Positions 54,520 to 63,438 of a stretch of 64,000 bases of DNA are shown here, piece after piece. Origin of the DNA: Solibacillus sp. FSL R7-0682 (GTDB lineage: Bacteria; Bacillota; Bacilli; Bacillales_A; Planococcaceae); the NCBI RefSeq assembly GCF_038005985.1, contig NZ_JBBOUI010000001.1, forward strand, positions 883,501 through 947,500. Direction: 5' to 3'. Within the stretch, counting starts at the first letter, position 1; every line of letters starts with the position of its first letter. Below the pieces are notes generated by a model. The model made no database searches. It saw nothing but the letters and a program-made list of their open reading frames with translations, and had not been told where the DNA came from. A program made the translations under genes and the position numbers.

Positions 54520-54765
54520 GTGAATCTATTTTTAATCAATTTCTCTGGTGGTTTTTTGTATTTTCCGGAAGATAAGTCACTTTATCTTCCAGCTGCCATT
54601 GAATTTGGAATTTTAATGATTATTGTTTTTGCAACGTTTCGTTTTATTCGTCGTCTAGCAGCGCGTCAAGCTGCAAAAGCATCCCATTTAGAAGCCAGGG
54701 CATTGCAAGAGCGTGATGAACGTATGGCAAAAGAAAGAGCATTAGACAAACTGCAAAAACAATAA
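54520..54765 (+). CDS. small membrane protein with charged coiled tail
   Basis: An 81-residue protein starting at GTG 54520, 28 bases after ppiB. One membrane helix (about 25-42) is followed by an Arg/Ala/Glu/Lys-rich helix to the end (RRLAARQAAKASHLEARA). Family unknown. The ribosome site AAAGGG is 11 bases away, somewhat distant. It probably forms one transcript with ppiB, as no terminator lies between. Confidence 0.6.
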   Translation: MNLFLINFSGGFLYFPEDKSLYLPAAIEFGILMIIVFATFRFIRRLAARQAAKASHLEARALQERDERMAKERALDKLQKQ

Positions 54766-54774
54766 GATTGTGAA

Positions 54775-54821
54775 ACGCCATGATGTAGAATGAAAAATTC
54801 TTTTTTACGTCATGGTGTTTT
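54775..54821 (+). terminator. terminator of ppiB and the small membrane gene
   Basis: ACGCCATGATGTA pairs with TACGTCATGGTGT (two G-U), inner AGAAT/ATTCT, then T5. Confidence 0.8.
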
Positions 54822-54831
54822 TACGTTAAAA

Positions 54832-54861
54832 AATAAAAAGCAGCCTTAACTTAAGGCTGCT
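54832..54861 (-). terminator. patB terminator
   Basis: AGCAGCCTTAA/TTAAGGCTGCT, 11 bp perfect, with a T-rich tract on the minus strand. Confidence 0.9.
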
Positions 54862-54869
54862 ACAAAACG

Positions 54870-56036
54870 TTATTGTAATGATTGTTTAAATCTCTCCACA
54901 CCGTCTTGTACTAAATCAAATGGACAGGCAACATTCATACGTAAAAAGCCTTTCCCAGCTTCTCCATATTTCGTACCCGGATCTAATGCAACTTGACCTT
55001 TTGTTAGAAGTCGCTCCATTATATCCTTTTCAGTAAGCCCTGTTCCGCGATAATCAATCCACATTAAATAAGTGGCATCAGGAATTTTCACGTTAATTCC
55101 TTCTAATGAATTTAGTTCATTCGCCACAAACTCCATATTTTTTTTCAAATATGTAAGTAACGCATCTAACCACTCTGCGCCTTCTGAATATACTGCTGTT
55201 ACTGCAGTACAAGCAAACGTATTCAGATCCAAGCTACCATGTGCCAAACCATTGAGTGTAAGTGCATTTAAAAGTTCTTTACTTGTTGTTACCGTCATTG
55301 CAGCGTGAATGCCAGCTATATTAAATGTTTTTGTCGGTGCGATACATGAAATAACTTTAGCATTTTCCGCCCCAGCAACAGTTAATAGCGGTGTATATTT
55401 TTTATTTATTAAAATATCAGCATGAATTTCATCAGATAATAAGTACACGTCATACTGGATACATAGCTGTACAAGCTTTTCTAATTCCTCACGACGCCAT
55501 ACGATGCCAGCAGGGTTATGCGGATTGCATAAAATGTAAAGCTTAATCCCTGTTTTAAACATTTCTTCAAGTGTATCAAAATTAAACATATAAGAGCCGT
55601 TTACTTCCTCTAAATCACATGTGACAATCTCACGTGCTTGTGCTTTAGGGACGTTAAAAAATGGAGGGTAAACAGGTGTAGACATTCCGATTTTATCGCC
55701 TTCTTTTGTAAATGTTTCTACGATTGTGGCAATGGCAGGTACAACACCTTGATGGAATATAAGAGTTGAAGGGTCAATCGCCCAATTATGGCGCTCTTTA
55801 TACCAACTTATAATGGCGTGCTTCAATTCATCATCAGGGAATGTGTAGCCAAAAATAGGATGCTTTAAACGAGTTGATAATGCATCCACAACAGCTGGTG
55901 GGGCAGGGAAATCCATATCTGCTACCCACATAGGTAAAATGTTAGTAGTATCTTCGAGATTATAAATCTCGCACATTTTATCCCATTTTAAGGAGTTAGA
56001 GTTTCTACGATTATAAATTTCACTAAAAAAAGACAT
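54870..56036 (-). CDS. patB: cystathionine beta-lyase / C-S lyase PatB (MalY type)
   Basis: A 388-residue fold type I PLP enzyme. The PLP lysine is in IAPTKTFNIAGIH and the N-terminus has LPMWVADMDFPAPP, the MalY/PatB signature. It cleaves the C-S bond of cystathionine and cysteine conjugates, giving pyruvate, ammonia and a thiol. It is divergent to yugE; B. subtilis keeps patB close to the yug genes as well. Confidence 0.92.
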   Translation of the reverse strand: MSFFSEIYNRRNSNSLKWDKMCEIYNLEDTTNILPMWVADMDFPAPPAVVDALSTRLKHPIFGYTFPDDELKHAIISWYKERHNWAIDPSTLIFHQGVVPAIATIVETFTKEGDKIGMSTPVYPPFFNVPKAQAREIVTCDLEEVNGSYMFNFDTLEEMFKTGIKLYILCNPHNPAGIVWRREELEKLVQLCIQYDVYLLSDEIHADILINKKYTPLLTVAGAENAKVISCIAPTKTFNIAGIHAAMTVTTSKELLNALTLNGLAHGSLDLNTFACTAVTAVYSEGAEWLDALLTYLKKNMEFVANELNSLEGINVKIPDATYLMWIDYRGTGLTEKDIMERLLTKGQVALDPGTKYGEAGKGFLRMNVACPFDLVQDGVERFKQSLQ

Positions 56037-56116
56037 AATAACCCTCTTTTCTTTTTGATCTCTTCCAACCTATGTTATCATACTAACTATTAAAAAGAGT
56101 AGTCAGGTGAAGAAAA

Positions 56117-56377
56117 ATGGAAAATATTGAAATGAATCGAAAATGTGTTCAATTATTACAGCAGTGGGATCCATTTGAATTTGGTGAACATAGTTATGAT
56201 ACAGAAACTGCGGATGTCGTGGCTGCGTTACAAGAGATAGATGATCCTACTGATTTAGCGAAAATTATTCAAAAGGTCTATGAATATTCTTTTGAGCAAT
56301 GGATTCCATTTGAAAAATGTGTAGCAATAGCTTATAAATTGCTCGCTGTAAAATTTGAAGCAAAATGTATTATTTAA
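56117..56377 (+). CDS. yugE: DUF1871 protein YugE
   Basis: An 86-residue helical protein with LLQQWDPFEFGEHSYDTE and YEYSFEQWIPFEKC, the pattern of DUF1871/YugE. A fold is known for the family but not the function. The ribosome site AGGTGA precedes the ATG. It is divergent to patB (80 bases) and ends at a bidirectional terminator. Confidence 0.85.
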   Translation: MENIEMNRKCVQLLQQWDPFEFGEHSYDTETADVVAALQEIDDPTDLAKIIQKVYEYSFEQWIPFEKCVAIAYKLLAVKFEAKCII

Positions 56378-56378
56378 T

Positions 56379-56416
56379 AAAAAAGCGAGTATCTATTAAA
56401 AAGATGCTCGCTTTTT
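56379..56416. terminator. bidirectional terminator, yugE and HTH gene
   Basis: 15-bp stem AAAAAGCGAGTATCT/AGATGCTCGCTTTTT (one G-U). Confidence 0.9.
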
Positions 56417-56428
56417 GTCATTATACTT

Positions 56429-56647
56429 TTATTTAGTAGAAGCTGATAGACCGTCTATTAAATTTGAGACGGGTACTTCTAAAATTGTCGATAATACTAA
56501 AATTGTTTGGGTTGAAGGCACTTGTTCGCCACTTTCATAGGTCATTAATTTTTCTACACCAATTTGTGTTCTTTTTGATAATTCTTCAATCGATAAGTTT
56601 TTTTCTAAGCGTAAATTTTTTAATTGTTCGTGAAGCTGTACTTTCAT
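56429..56647 (-). CDS. small XRE-family HTH regulator
   Basis: A 72-residue protein that is almost wholly an HTH_3 domain: LRLEKNLSIEELSKRTQIG is helix-turn-helix, then YESGEQVPSTQTILVLSTIL. The start is ATG 56647, 10 bases after GGAAGGG; a GTG three codons upstream is too close to it. Its target is not evident; it is between yugE and a transporter gene and stands alone. Confidence 0.85.
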   Translation of the reverse strand: MKVQLHEQLKNLRLEKNLSIEELSKRTQIGVEKLMTYESGEQVPSTQTILVLSTILEVPVSNLIDGLSASTK

Positions 56648-56761
56648 GTCGTGCACACCCTTCCATAAAAATTTATCGTGTCATTATTATAATATGAAGC
56701 TGTTTTTGTTGGAGCCTCATTTTTTGTCAAAAAGATGAACGTACATGTGTGAATACATGAT

Positions 56762-56792
56762 AAAAAAGGGCTGCCAATTGACTTGGCAGCCC
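56762..56792 (-). terminator. NSS transporter terminator
   Basis: 10-bp perfect stem GGGCTGCCAA/TTGGCAGCCC with T6 on the minus strand. Confidence 0.9.
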
Positions 56793-56807
56793 AATGCATA
56801 TAATTGA

Positions 56808-58136
56808 TTAACTGAAAAATACTTTATTAATAAAGATAGCCGCAATCGAAATTGGCGCTAAATAACGTACTATAAACAACCAAACGTTGTAAACTCCCGA
56901 TGAAGTTTGTAATTCTTCCTGGGATATTTTTTTTGAGTAATGGTAACCAGCAAAAATCGCTGTTAAAAAGGCACCAATTGGCATTAATATTGCACTCGTT
57001 ACATAATCGACAAAGTCAAATATGGAACGTCCGAAAATTTCGACATCTGATAAAATTCCAAATGATAAAGCACTTGGAATACCTACAATAAAAATAATCG
57101 CTGCCAAAATCCAAGATGCGCGCTTGCGTTTTTCTGTTTTCTCGCGAATACCCATCGATACTACAACTTCAAGTAAAGCAATAGATGAAGTAACAGTTGC
57201 AAATAACAGTAAAATGAAAAAGACAATTAATAATATACTACCAAGCGGTAATTGTTCGAATACTGCTGGAATCATAATGAATACAAGTCCAGGACCTTCT
57301 GTAGGAGAGAACCCTAATGCGAATACAGCAGGGAAAATAACTAATCCTGCTAATAGTGAAATCGCGATATTCATACCTGCAACATTTAATGCAGAAGAAA
57401 CAATTTTTTCTTTTTTCGACAGGTAAGAGGCATATGTAATCATCGCAGCTACACCGATACTTAGTGAGAAGAATGCTTGCCCTAATGCTAAAATTAATGT
57501 TTCCCCATTAAAGAACGACCAGTCAGGGATAAACATAAATTTAACACCTTCCATCGCCCCCTCAAGAGTAATCGAACGGATAAATAATAAAATAAAGAAG
57601 ATGAATAGCAATGGCATCATCCACTTACTAGCAGCTTCAATCCCTTTTTTTATACCAGCTTGTACAATGACTAATGTTAAAAGCATAAAGACAGCCTGTG
57701 CAATTAACACTTCCCAGGGATTGGCAATAATGTCGCTAAATAATGCTGCGAAGTCTACGCCTTGTCCTGTTAAAGAAAGTGTGAAAGCGCGAATTAAATA
57801 ACTTAAAATCCAACCGCCAACAACACTATAAAAGGATAGAATTAATCCACATGCTGCAAGTCCGATCCAGCCAATCATATACCATGGCTTATTTGGAGCT
57901 TGCTCTTTAAATGAAGTAATCGGATCCTTTTGTCCACGACGTCCAATCATAAACTCAGCGATTAATATTGGCAAGCCAATTAGTACTGTACATAAAATAA
58001 ATAATAAAATAAATACACTACCACCGTTTGTACCAGCCATGTATGGGAACTTCCAAATTGCGCCAAGTCCGATAGCGCTACCCGCAGCTGCGAGAATAAA
58101 ACCAATCTTAGATGTAAATTGATCTCTAGATGACAA
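56808..58136 (-). CDS. sodium-dependent NSS-family transporter (YocR/YhdH-like)
   Basis: A 442-residue protein with about 11-12 helices. Helix 1 has AAAGSAIGLGAIWKFPY, the unwound substrate and sodium site of the LeuT fold. The LeuT Asn27 position (GLGN) is Ala here, as I recall it also is in bacterial YocR/YhdH relatives. It probably imports an amino acid with sodium; the substrate is not evident. AGGAGG precedes the ATG on the minus strand. Confidence 0.88.
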   Translation of the reverse strand: MSSRDQFTSKIGFILAAAGSAIGLGAIWKFPYMAGTNGGSVFILLFILCTVLIGLPILIAEFMIGRRGQKDPITSFKEQAPNKPWYMIGWIGLAACGLILSFYSVVGGWILSYLIRAFTLSLTGQGVDFAALFSDIIANPWEVLIAQAVFMLLTLVIVQAGIKKGIEAASKWMMPLLFIFFILLFIRSITLEGAMEGVKFMFIPDWSFFNGETLILALGQAFFSLSIGVAAMITYASYLSKKEKIVSSALNVAGMNIAISLLAGLVIFPAVFALGFSPTEGPGLVFIMIPAVFEQLPLGSILLIVFFILLLFATVTSSIALLEVVVSMGIREKTEKRKRASWILAAIIFIVGIPSALSFGILSDVEIFGRSIFDFVDYVTSAILMPIGAFLTAIFAGYHYSKKISQEELQTSSGVYNVWLFIVRYLAPISIAAIFINKVFFS

Positions 58137-58317
58137 ATGAAAACCTCCTTGATATATGCAAGAATTTATTCTACACTATTTTATTGGACGTAAGCAAAAA
58201 GATTTCTGTAAAATTATTCTGTTTTGTTAAAAAAATGTGTTTAGGAAGTTGATCTTTTCTTTTTTTGTAGAGGAATCTATACAAGAGTATATAAAAATGC
58301 TAGTTTAAGGCGATTCT

Positions 58318-58346
58318 TTGTTCCAATACCACTCATATGTTATAAT
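58318..58346 (+). promoter_or_regulatory. yugI promoter
   Basis: TTGTTC, 17 bp, TATAAT. Confidence 0.65.
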
Positions 58347-58392
58347 TTAACATGACATTTCTGTATATACGAAAAAGAAGGTAGGAACAAGT

Positions 58393-58767
58393 ATGACAAA
58401 AAAAATTGAAGTGGGTGACGTACTAACTGGTAAAGTAACAGGAATTCAACCATACGGAGCTTTTGTTGCTTTAGATGAACATACACAAGGCCTTGTTCAT
58501 ATTTCTGAAATCACTTACGGTTTCGTAAAAGATGTAAGTGAATTTTTATCGGTCGGTGAAGATATTCAAGTGAAGGTACTCGATGTTGACGCTGAACAAA
58601 AAAAAATTAGCCTATCGATTCGCGAATTACAAGAAGCGCCACATAGTCGAAAGCGAGATGTACAACCACGAAAATCATTGCAAGATCGAGTTGATGAAGT
58701 TGATGCGGATGGGTTCAAAATTTTAAAGGACAAGCTTCAAGATTGGATTGAACAATCCGGACAATAA
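58393..58767 (+). CDS. yugI: S1-domain RNA-binding protein YugI
   Basis: A 124-residue protein. Residues about 6-76 form one S1 domain (GDVLTGKVTGIQPYGAFVAL, GLVHISEI, VKVLDVDAEQKKISLSI); the rest is charged. It matches YugI (general stress protein 13), thought to bind RNA or the ribosome. The ribosome site is GAAGGTAGG. Monocistronic with a strong terminator. Confidence 0.9.
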   Translation: MTKKIEVGDVLTGKVTGIQPYGAFVALDEHTQGLVHISEITYGFVKDVSEFLSVGEDIQVKVLDVDAEQKKISLSIRELQEAPHSRKRDVQPRKSLQDRVDEVDADGFKILKDKLQDWIEQSGQ

Positions 58768-58774
58768 GAGAGCT

Positions 58775-58808
58775 GCCCTATAAGTGATTTCACTTATAGG
58801 GCTTTTTT
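58775..58808 (+). terminator. yugI terminator
   Basis: Perfect 12-bp stem GCCCTATAAGTG/CACTTATAGGGC and T6. Confidence 0.95.
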
Positions 58809-59030
58809 AATGAATTCTTTAAAATTGAACAATGTAAATCATTTTATTTTAGTAGAGAATTTTGTTTATAATGTAGATAATTATTGCGAAAACGTATTTT
58901 ATTTAATAATTTTAAGGTGGAATGTTAAAAGTGTTCAAAATGTGACAAATTATATAACAAAGTACGATTGAAGTATGTTACAATGTTGGCGGTAAGATAC
59001 AAAAAACAAATTTTAAAGAGGCGAATAACA

Positions 59031-60275
59031 ATGGCTGAAAATTTAAACTTGTTCACATCAACTCAAGAAGTGATTCACGAGGCATTAAATAAACTAGGTT
59101 ATGATGAGGCAATGTACGAATTATTAAAAGAACCAATTCGTATGCTTTCCGTTCGTATTCCGGTAAAAATGGATGATGGCTCAACGAAAGTATTCACTGG
59201 TTACCGCGCACAACATAATGATGCGGTTGGACCTACAAAAGGTGGGGTACGATTCCACCCAATGGTTAGTGAAGAGGAAGTGAAAGCGCTTTCAATGTGG
59301 ATGACATTGAAGTGTGGTATCGTAGATCTTCCGTACGGTGGTGGTAAAGGTGGCGTCGTTTGTGACCCACGTGAAATGTCGATGGGCGAAATTGAACGAT
59401 TAAGCCGTGGCTATGTACGTGCAATTAAGCAATTCGTTGGCCCAACAAAAGATATTCCGGCACCAGATGTATTTACAAACGCACAAATCATGGCTTGGAT
59501 GATGGACGAATATAGCCGAATGGACGAGTTTAATTCACCAGGTTTTATTACAGGTAAACCAATTGTACTTGGCGGATCACAAGGTCGTGACCGAGCAACA
59601 GCAGAAGGTGTAACAATTGTTATTGAGGAAGCTGCAAAAAAACGTAATATTGATATTAAAGGAGCTCGCGTAGTTATCCAAGGATTCGGTAATGCAGGTA
59701 GTTTCTTAGCTAAATTTATGAGTGATTTAGGTGCAAAAGTAATTGGTATTTCTGATGCACACGGCGCACTACATGATCCGAATGGTTTAGATATCGATTA
59801 TTTATTAGATCGTCGTGACTCATTCGGTACAGTAACAACTTTATTTGAAAATACAATTACAAATAAAGAGTTATTGGAGTTAGATTGCGATATTTTAGTG
59901 CCAGCTGCTATTGAAAATCAAATTACAGCAGAAAATGCGCACAATATTAAAGCAAATATCGTAGTAGAAGCAGCGAATGGTCCAACTACTGCTGAAGCAA
60001 CAAAAATTTTAACTGAGCGCGGTATTCTTTTAGTGCCTGATGTATTAGCATCAGCCGGTGGTGTAACGGTATCTTACTTTGAGTGGGTACAAAACAACCA
60101 AGGCTATTACTGGACGGAAGAAGAAGTACGTGAAAAGTTATACAAAAAAATGGTGACGGCATTTGAAAATGTTTATACAACAGCTCAAAACCGTAACATC
60201 AACATGCGACTTGCAGCATACATGGTAGGTGTACGTCGCACAGCAGAAGCGTCTCGTTTCCGCGGTTGGGTATAA
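59031..60275 (+). CDS. NAD-specific glutamate dehydrogenase (RocG/GudB family)
   Basis: A 414-residue hexameric glutamate dehydrogenase. The catalytic lysine is in CGIVDLPYGGGKGGV (near 105), and the NAD fold has VVIQGFGNAGSFLAKFM. It oxidises glutamate to 2-oxoglutarate and ammonia. The start is ATG 59031 after AAAGAGG; in-frame starts 21 codons upstream have no ribosome site. Whether it corresponds to RocG or GudB cannot be decided. The long leader (58809-59030) shows no clear promoter or operator. It opposes gltAB in glutamate balance. Confidence 0.93.
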   Translation: MAENLNLFTSTQEVIHEALNKLGYDEAMYELLKEPIRMLSVRIPVKMDDGSTKVFTGYRAQHNDAVGPTKGGVRFHPMVSEEEVKALSMWMTLKCGIVDLPYGGGKGGVVCDPREMSMGEIERLSRGYVRAIKQFVGPTKDIPAPDVFTNAQIMAWMMDEYSRMDEFNSPGFITGKPIVLGGSQGRDRATAEGVTIVIEEAAKKRNIDIKGARVVIQGFGNAGSFLAKFMSDLGAKVIGISDAHGALHDPNGLDIDYLLDRRDSFGTVTTLFENTITNKELLELDCDILVPAAIENQITAENAHNIKANIVVEAANGPTTAEATKILTERGILLVPDVLASAGGVTVSYFEWVQNNQGYYWTEEEVREKLYKKMVTAFENVYTTAQNRNINMRLAAYMVGVRRTAEASRFRGWV

Positions 60276-60296
60276 CATTAACATGCAAATTATCAT

Positions 60297-60329
60297 GCCT
60301 CACTCTTATGTTGGAGTGGGGCTATTTTT
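60297..60329 (+). terminator. glutamate dehydrogenase terminator
   Basis: GCCTCACTC/GAGTGGGGC stem (one G-U) with T5. Confidence 0.75.
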
Positions 60330-60356
60330 AAATAATAATTAATAGGGGGCAAAAGA

Positions 60357-61520
60357 ATGAACGCATTTTCATTTTATAATCCAGTTAAAATCCATTTCGG
60401 GAAAGGAAGTATTGAGCATTTACGTAATGAGTTACCGCAATTCGGTAAAAATATATTAATGGTATATGGTGGAGGAAGTATTAAATCAAATGGTGTATAT
60501 GATACCATCTTATCAATTTTAAATGAACTTTCAATGAATGTATTTGAGTTGGCGGGGGTTGAGCCAAATCCACGAGTGGAAACTGCTCGAAAAGGGATTA
60601 CGATTTGTAAGGAACAAAAAATTGATCTTGTACTAGCTGTAGGTGGTGGCTCAGTAATTGATTGTGCAAAATTAATCGTGGCTGGTGCAAAAGTAGATGC
60701 AGATGCATGGGATATTGTTACGAAAAAGGTCATCCCTACAGAAGCGCTTCCATTGGCGACGATTCTAACGTTAGCAGCAACTGCTTCAGAGATGAACTCA
60801 GGCTCGGTAATTACAAATTTAGAAACGAAGGAAAAATTCAGTTGGGGTAGTCCTGCTGTCTTCCCAAAATTTTCAATTTTAGACCCATCTAATACATTTA
60901 CTGTCCCTGCAAATCAAACAGTAAATGGTGTCGTAGATACGATGTCACATATTTTAGAGCAGTATTTTAACAATGCAACAAATACACCTTTAACGGATGA
61001 AATGTGTGAAGGTGTGTTACGTACATTAATTGAAGTGGCACCAAAAGCTTTAAAGGACCCAACAAATTATGAACATCGTGAAACATTAATGTTAGCGGGA
61101 ACGCTTGGGTTAAATGGGTTTTTATCTTTAGGGGCTCGTGGAGATTGGGCAACACATAATATCGAGCATGCTGTATCGGCCTATTATGATATTGCACATG
61201 CTGGAGGTCTAGCAATTATTTTTCCAAATTGGATGAAACACAACTTACATGTAAACCCAGCGCGATTTGCAAAATTAGCGGTTAACGTATTTGGGGTGGA
61301 AAAAGCAGGGAAGACAGATGAGCAAGTGGCGTTAGAAGGTATTGATGCATTATCGGCATTTTGGACATCTCTTGGTGCACCAAATAGATTAGCGGATTAC
61401 AATATCGATGCAACATACTTTAATGAAATGGTCGAGCATTGTATGGTCTATGGTCCGTTTGGGAACTTCAATAAGTTACAAGCGGAAGATGTACGTAAAA
61501 TTTTAGAAATGTCTCTATAA
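60357..61520 (+). CDS. yugJ: iron-containing alcohol dehydrogenase YugJ-like
   Basis: A 387-residue group III alcohol dehydrogenase, the same length as B. subtilis YugJ. NAD site [12 protein letters not shown]; metal ligands in [13 protein letters not shown] (Asp, His) and [21 protein letters not shown] (His, His). It reduces aldehydes such as butanal with NAD(P)H. The ribosome site GGGGGC precedes the ATG. B. subtilis has the paralogues yugJ and yugK side by side; only one copy is here. Confidence 0.85.
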   Translation: MNAFSFYNPVKIHFGKGSIEHLRNELPQFGKNILMVYGGGSIKSNGVYDTILSILNELSMNVFELAGVEPNPRVETARKGITICKEQKIDLVLAVGGGSVIDCAKLIVAGAKVDADAWDIVTKKVIPTEALPLATILTLAATASEMNSGSVITNLETKEKFSWGSPAVFPKFSILDPSNTFTVPANQTVNGVVDTMSHILEQYFNNATNTPLTDEMCEGVLRTLIEVAPKALKDPTNYEHRETLMLAGTLGLNGFLSLGARGDWATHNIEHAVSAYYDIAHAGGLAIIFPNWMKHNLHVNPARFAKLAVNVFGVEKAGKTDEQVALEGIDALSAFWTSLGAPNRLADYNIDATYFNEMVEHCMVYGPFGNFNKLQAEDVRKILEMSL

Positions 61521-61527
61521 TAAAATA

Positions 61528-61564
61528 AAGGGCAAATCATTAATAATCGATGATTTGCCCTTTT
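61528..61564. terminator. bidirectional terminator, yugJ and CDF gene
   Basis: Perfect 13-bp stem AAGGGCAAATCAT/ATGATTTGCCCTT. Confidence 0.9.
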
Positions 61565-61568
61565 GCTA

Positions 61569-62558
61569 TTAAATCATACCCTTTTTTTCCTCTGGCATTG
61601 TCGCGGTGTGTTTCCATGCGCGTTTCCCGTCATCCTCATCAAATGCCATTGTTACTTTTGTGACGCCTTTTTGATTTAATAGAAGTTCTGTTAGATGATC
61701 ACGAACATCATCTAAATAGGCCAATGATAAATTTGGGTTCGTTTCAGCAATTAACTCTACATGTAGATATTCTCCCTCTTTAATTACTTCAAGTCGTCCA
61801 ATATCAGTAATATTCGGGTCTTCTAATACAAGGTTCCCAATGTGAACAAGCATCTCTTCATCCGTTTCACCTATTGCCCCGCGTGCATTATCTAAAAATA
61901 CACGACCTACTACATAAAACATCATAAGCCCAATAATCATTGAGACGATTCCTTCAAGTCGATAAAAGCCGGTGAAATTAGCAATGATAATGGCTAAAAA
62001 GGCTAATAAATTTCCTGAAGTCGCGACTAAATCTTCCATCCATACAAGCTTTGTAGCAGGTTTTGCGCGTTTTAAATATTTTACGGATTGAACAATGGGA
62101 ATGCCCTTCTTTTCAACACCAACTTCATGAAGCACTTCCTTCGCCGCTTTGTTTAAAACGACTAGTTCTAAAATAAAGCCGGTTGCTAATACACCAAGGG
62201 CAATAAACATTCCGGAAGATTCAGTAGCAGGATGTAAAAAATGATGCCAGCCTTCTTTAATTGTTTCATAGGAAAGAATAGCGACAATTAATACGGCCCC
62301 AAGACATACTAAGTTGACAATGCGCCCATAACCATTTGGAAACCGTGGAGTTGGTGCCTTCTTAGATAAAGCAGATCCAATATATACGAAAAATTGGTTT
62401 GCTGCATCACCAAATGAATGCATCATTTCTGCAAACATGGCAACATTGCCGGTGAAGAAGAAAGCTGCACCCTTTATAATTCCTAAAAATGAATTAACCA
62501 TTGCTGCGAGTAAGGAAGGCTTATTGCCCCCTTTAAGTAATCGAAATATTTCTCCCAT
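61569..62558 (-). CDS. cation diffusion facilitator transporter
   Basis: A 329-residue CDF protein with six helices and a C-terminal cytosolic metallochaperone-like domain (about 240-310). The helix 2 site is MMHSFGDAANQ (HxxxD), but the helix 5 site is WMEDLVATSGN, with Glu-Asp where HxxxD or DxxxD is usual. This is the SLC30A9-like branch rather than ZitB/CzcD. It exports divalent metal, identity uncertain. It begins 15 bases after the mgtC stop, so the two form one unit. Confidence 0.85.
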   Translation of the reverse strand: MGEIFRLLKGGNKPSLLAAMVNSFLGIIKGAAFFFTGNVAMFAEMMHSFGDAANQFFVYIGSALSKKAPTPRFPNGYGRIVNLVCLGAVLIVAILSYETIKEGWHHFLHPATESSGMFIALGVLATGFILELVVLNKAAKEVLHEVGVEKKGIPIVQSVKYLKRAKPATKLVWMEDLVATSGNLLAFLAIIIANFTGFYRLEGIVSMIIGLMMFYVVGRVFLDNARGAIGETDEEMLVHIGNLVLEDPNITDIGRLEVIKEGEYLHVELIAETNPNLSLAYLDDVRDHLTELLLNQKGVTKVTMAFDEDDGKRAWKHTATMPEEKKGMI

Positions 62559-62572
62559 TGTTTCGCCTCCAT

Positions 62573-63292
62573 TTAATCGAGATACTCAATTTTAATGTTT
62601 TTTACGTAGTCTAGTTTATGCAGTCGATTGTAAAGTCCGAGCGTGTGATTTTTCTCTACTGTAGAAAATCGAATATTGATTTCATGTAACATTTTTTCTG
62701 AAGAAGGACTGTCTCGTATGCTTACATTTTCAACGTGCATTTCATTTTGCTTCATATAATTGATCAAATCTTTCATCTTATCGGATTGATCGGTCACGAT
62801 AGCTAAGGAAACTTCACGCATTCGTAACCGTTTAGGACCAATCTTTAAAAGAAGTGGTGCTATAATTTCAATGCCAAAGACAACAATAAGAACGGTAATG
62901 AACGCTTGAATATAAAAGCCAGCGCCTACTGCAATGCCAATTGCAGCAGCACCCCAAATCATTGCTGCGGTCGTCAAGCCCGTAATACTATCGTTTCCTT
63001 TACGTAAAATAACGCCAGCGCCTAAAAACCCAATTCCACTAACAATCTGTGCAGCTAATCGAAGAGGATCCATCGTAATGTTTATATCATCTCTGGCTGG
63101 AGTAGAATATGCTGTTTCAATTGAGATAATTGTTAATAAACAGCTAAATGTAGCAATAACTAAACTTGTCTTTAACCCTACAGGCTTTTTTTTCAGCTCC
63201 CTCTCGATTCCAATAATTAAACTTAAAGTTGCGGCTGCAAAAAGTTTAATGATTATTACAATCGAAAAATTATCCATCGTAAACCATTCCAA
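62573..63292 (-). CDS. MgtC/SapB family membrane protein
   Basis: A 239-residue protein. Five helices in the first 145 residues contain GIERELKKKPVGLKT and GIGFLGAGVILRKG, the MgtC signatures, followed by an ACT-like cytosolic domain. The family supports growth under low magnesium or inhibits ATP synthase. I start at TTG 63292, 9 bases after AAGGAG; ATG 63301 directly abuts that site, and an ATG five codons further in is another option. Operon with the CDF gene, linking both to divalent cations. Confidence 0.82.
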   Translation of the reverse strand: MEWFTMDNFSIVIIIKLFAAATLSLIIGIERELKKKPVGLKTSLVIATFSCLLTIISIETAYSTPARDDINITMDPLRLAAQIVSGIGFLGAGVILRKGNDSITGLTTAAMIWGAAAIGIAVGAGFYIQAFITVLIVVFGIEIIAPLLLKIGPKRLRMREVSLAIVTDQSDKMKDLINYMKQNEMHVENVSIRDSPSSEKMLHEINIRFSTVEKNHTLGLYNRLHKLDYVKNIKIEYLD

Positions 63293-63438
63293 CGCACTCA
63301 TCTCCTTTTTTATTTGACGAACTCCAAATAAAAGAAAACATTCTTCAAATAGAGGTAGTTTTCTATAGAGGGAACGAGTAAAATTAATCGACAATGACAT
63401 ATTTGTCCTTATTATATAGAAGAAAGAAGGGTCCTTTA

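Noticed and set aside
57022..57426. A 134-codon plus-strand frame opposite the NSS transporter
   Set aside because: Antisense shadow of a membrane protein gene; no start signals.
58809..59030. A catabolite (cre) site upstream of glutamate dehydrogenase
   Set aside because: TTGCGAAAACGT looks similar but has one base too many against the cre consensus; not supportable.
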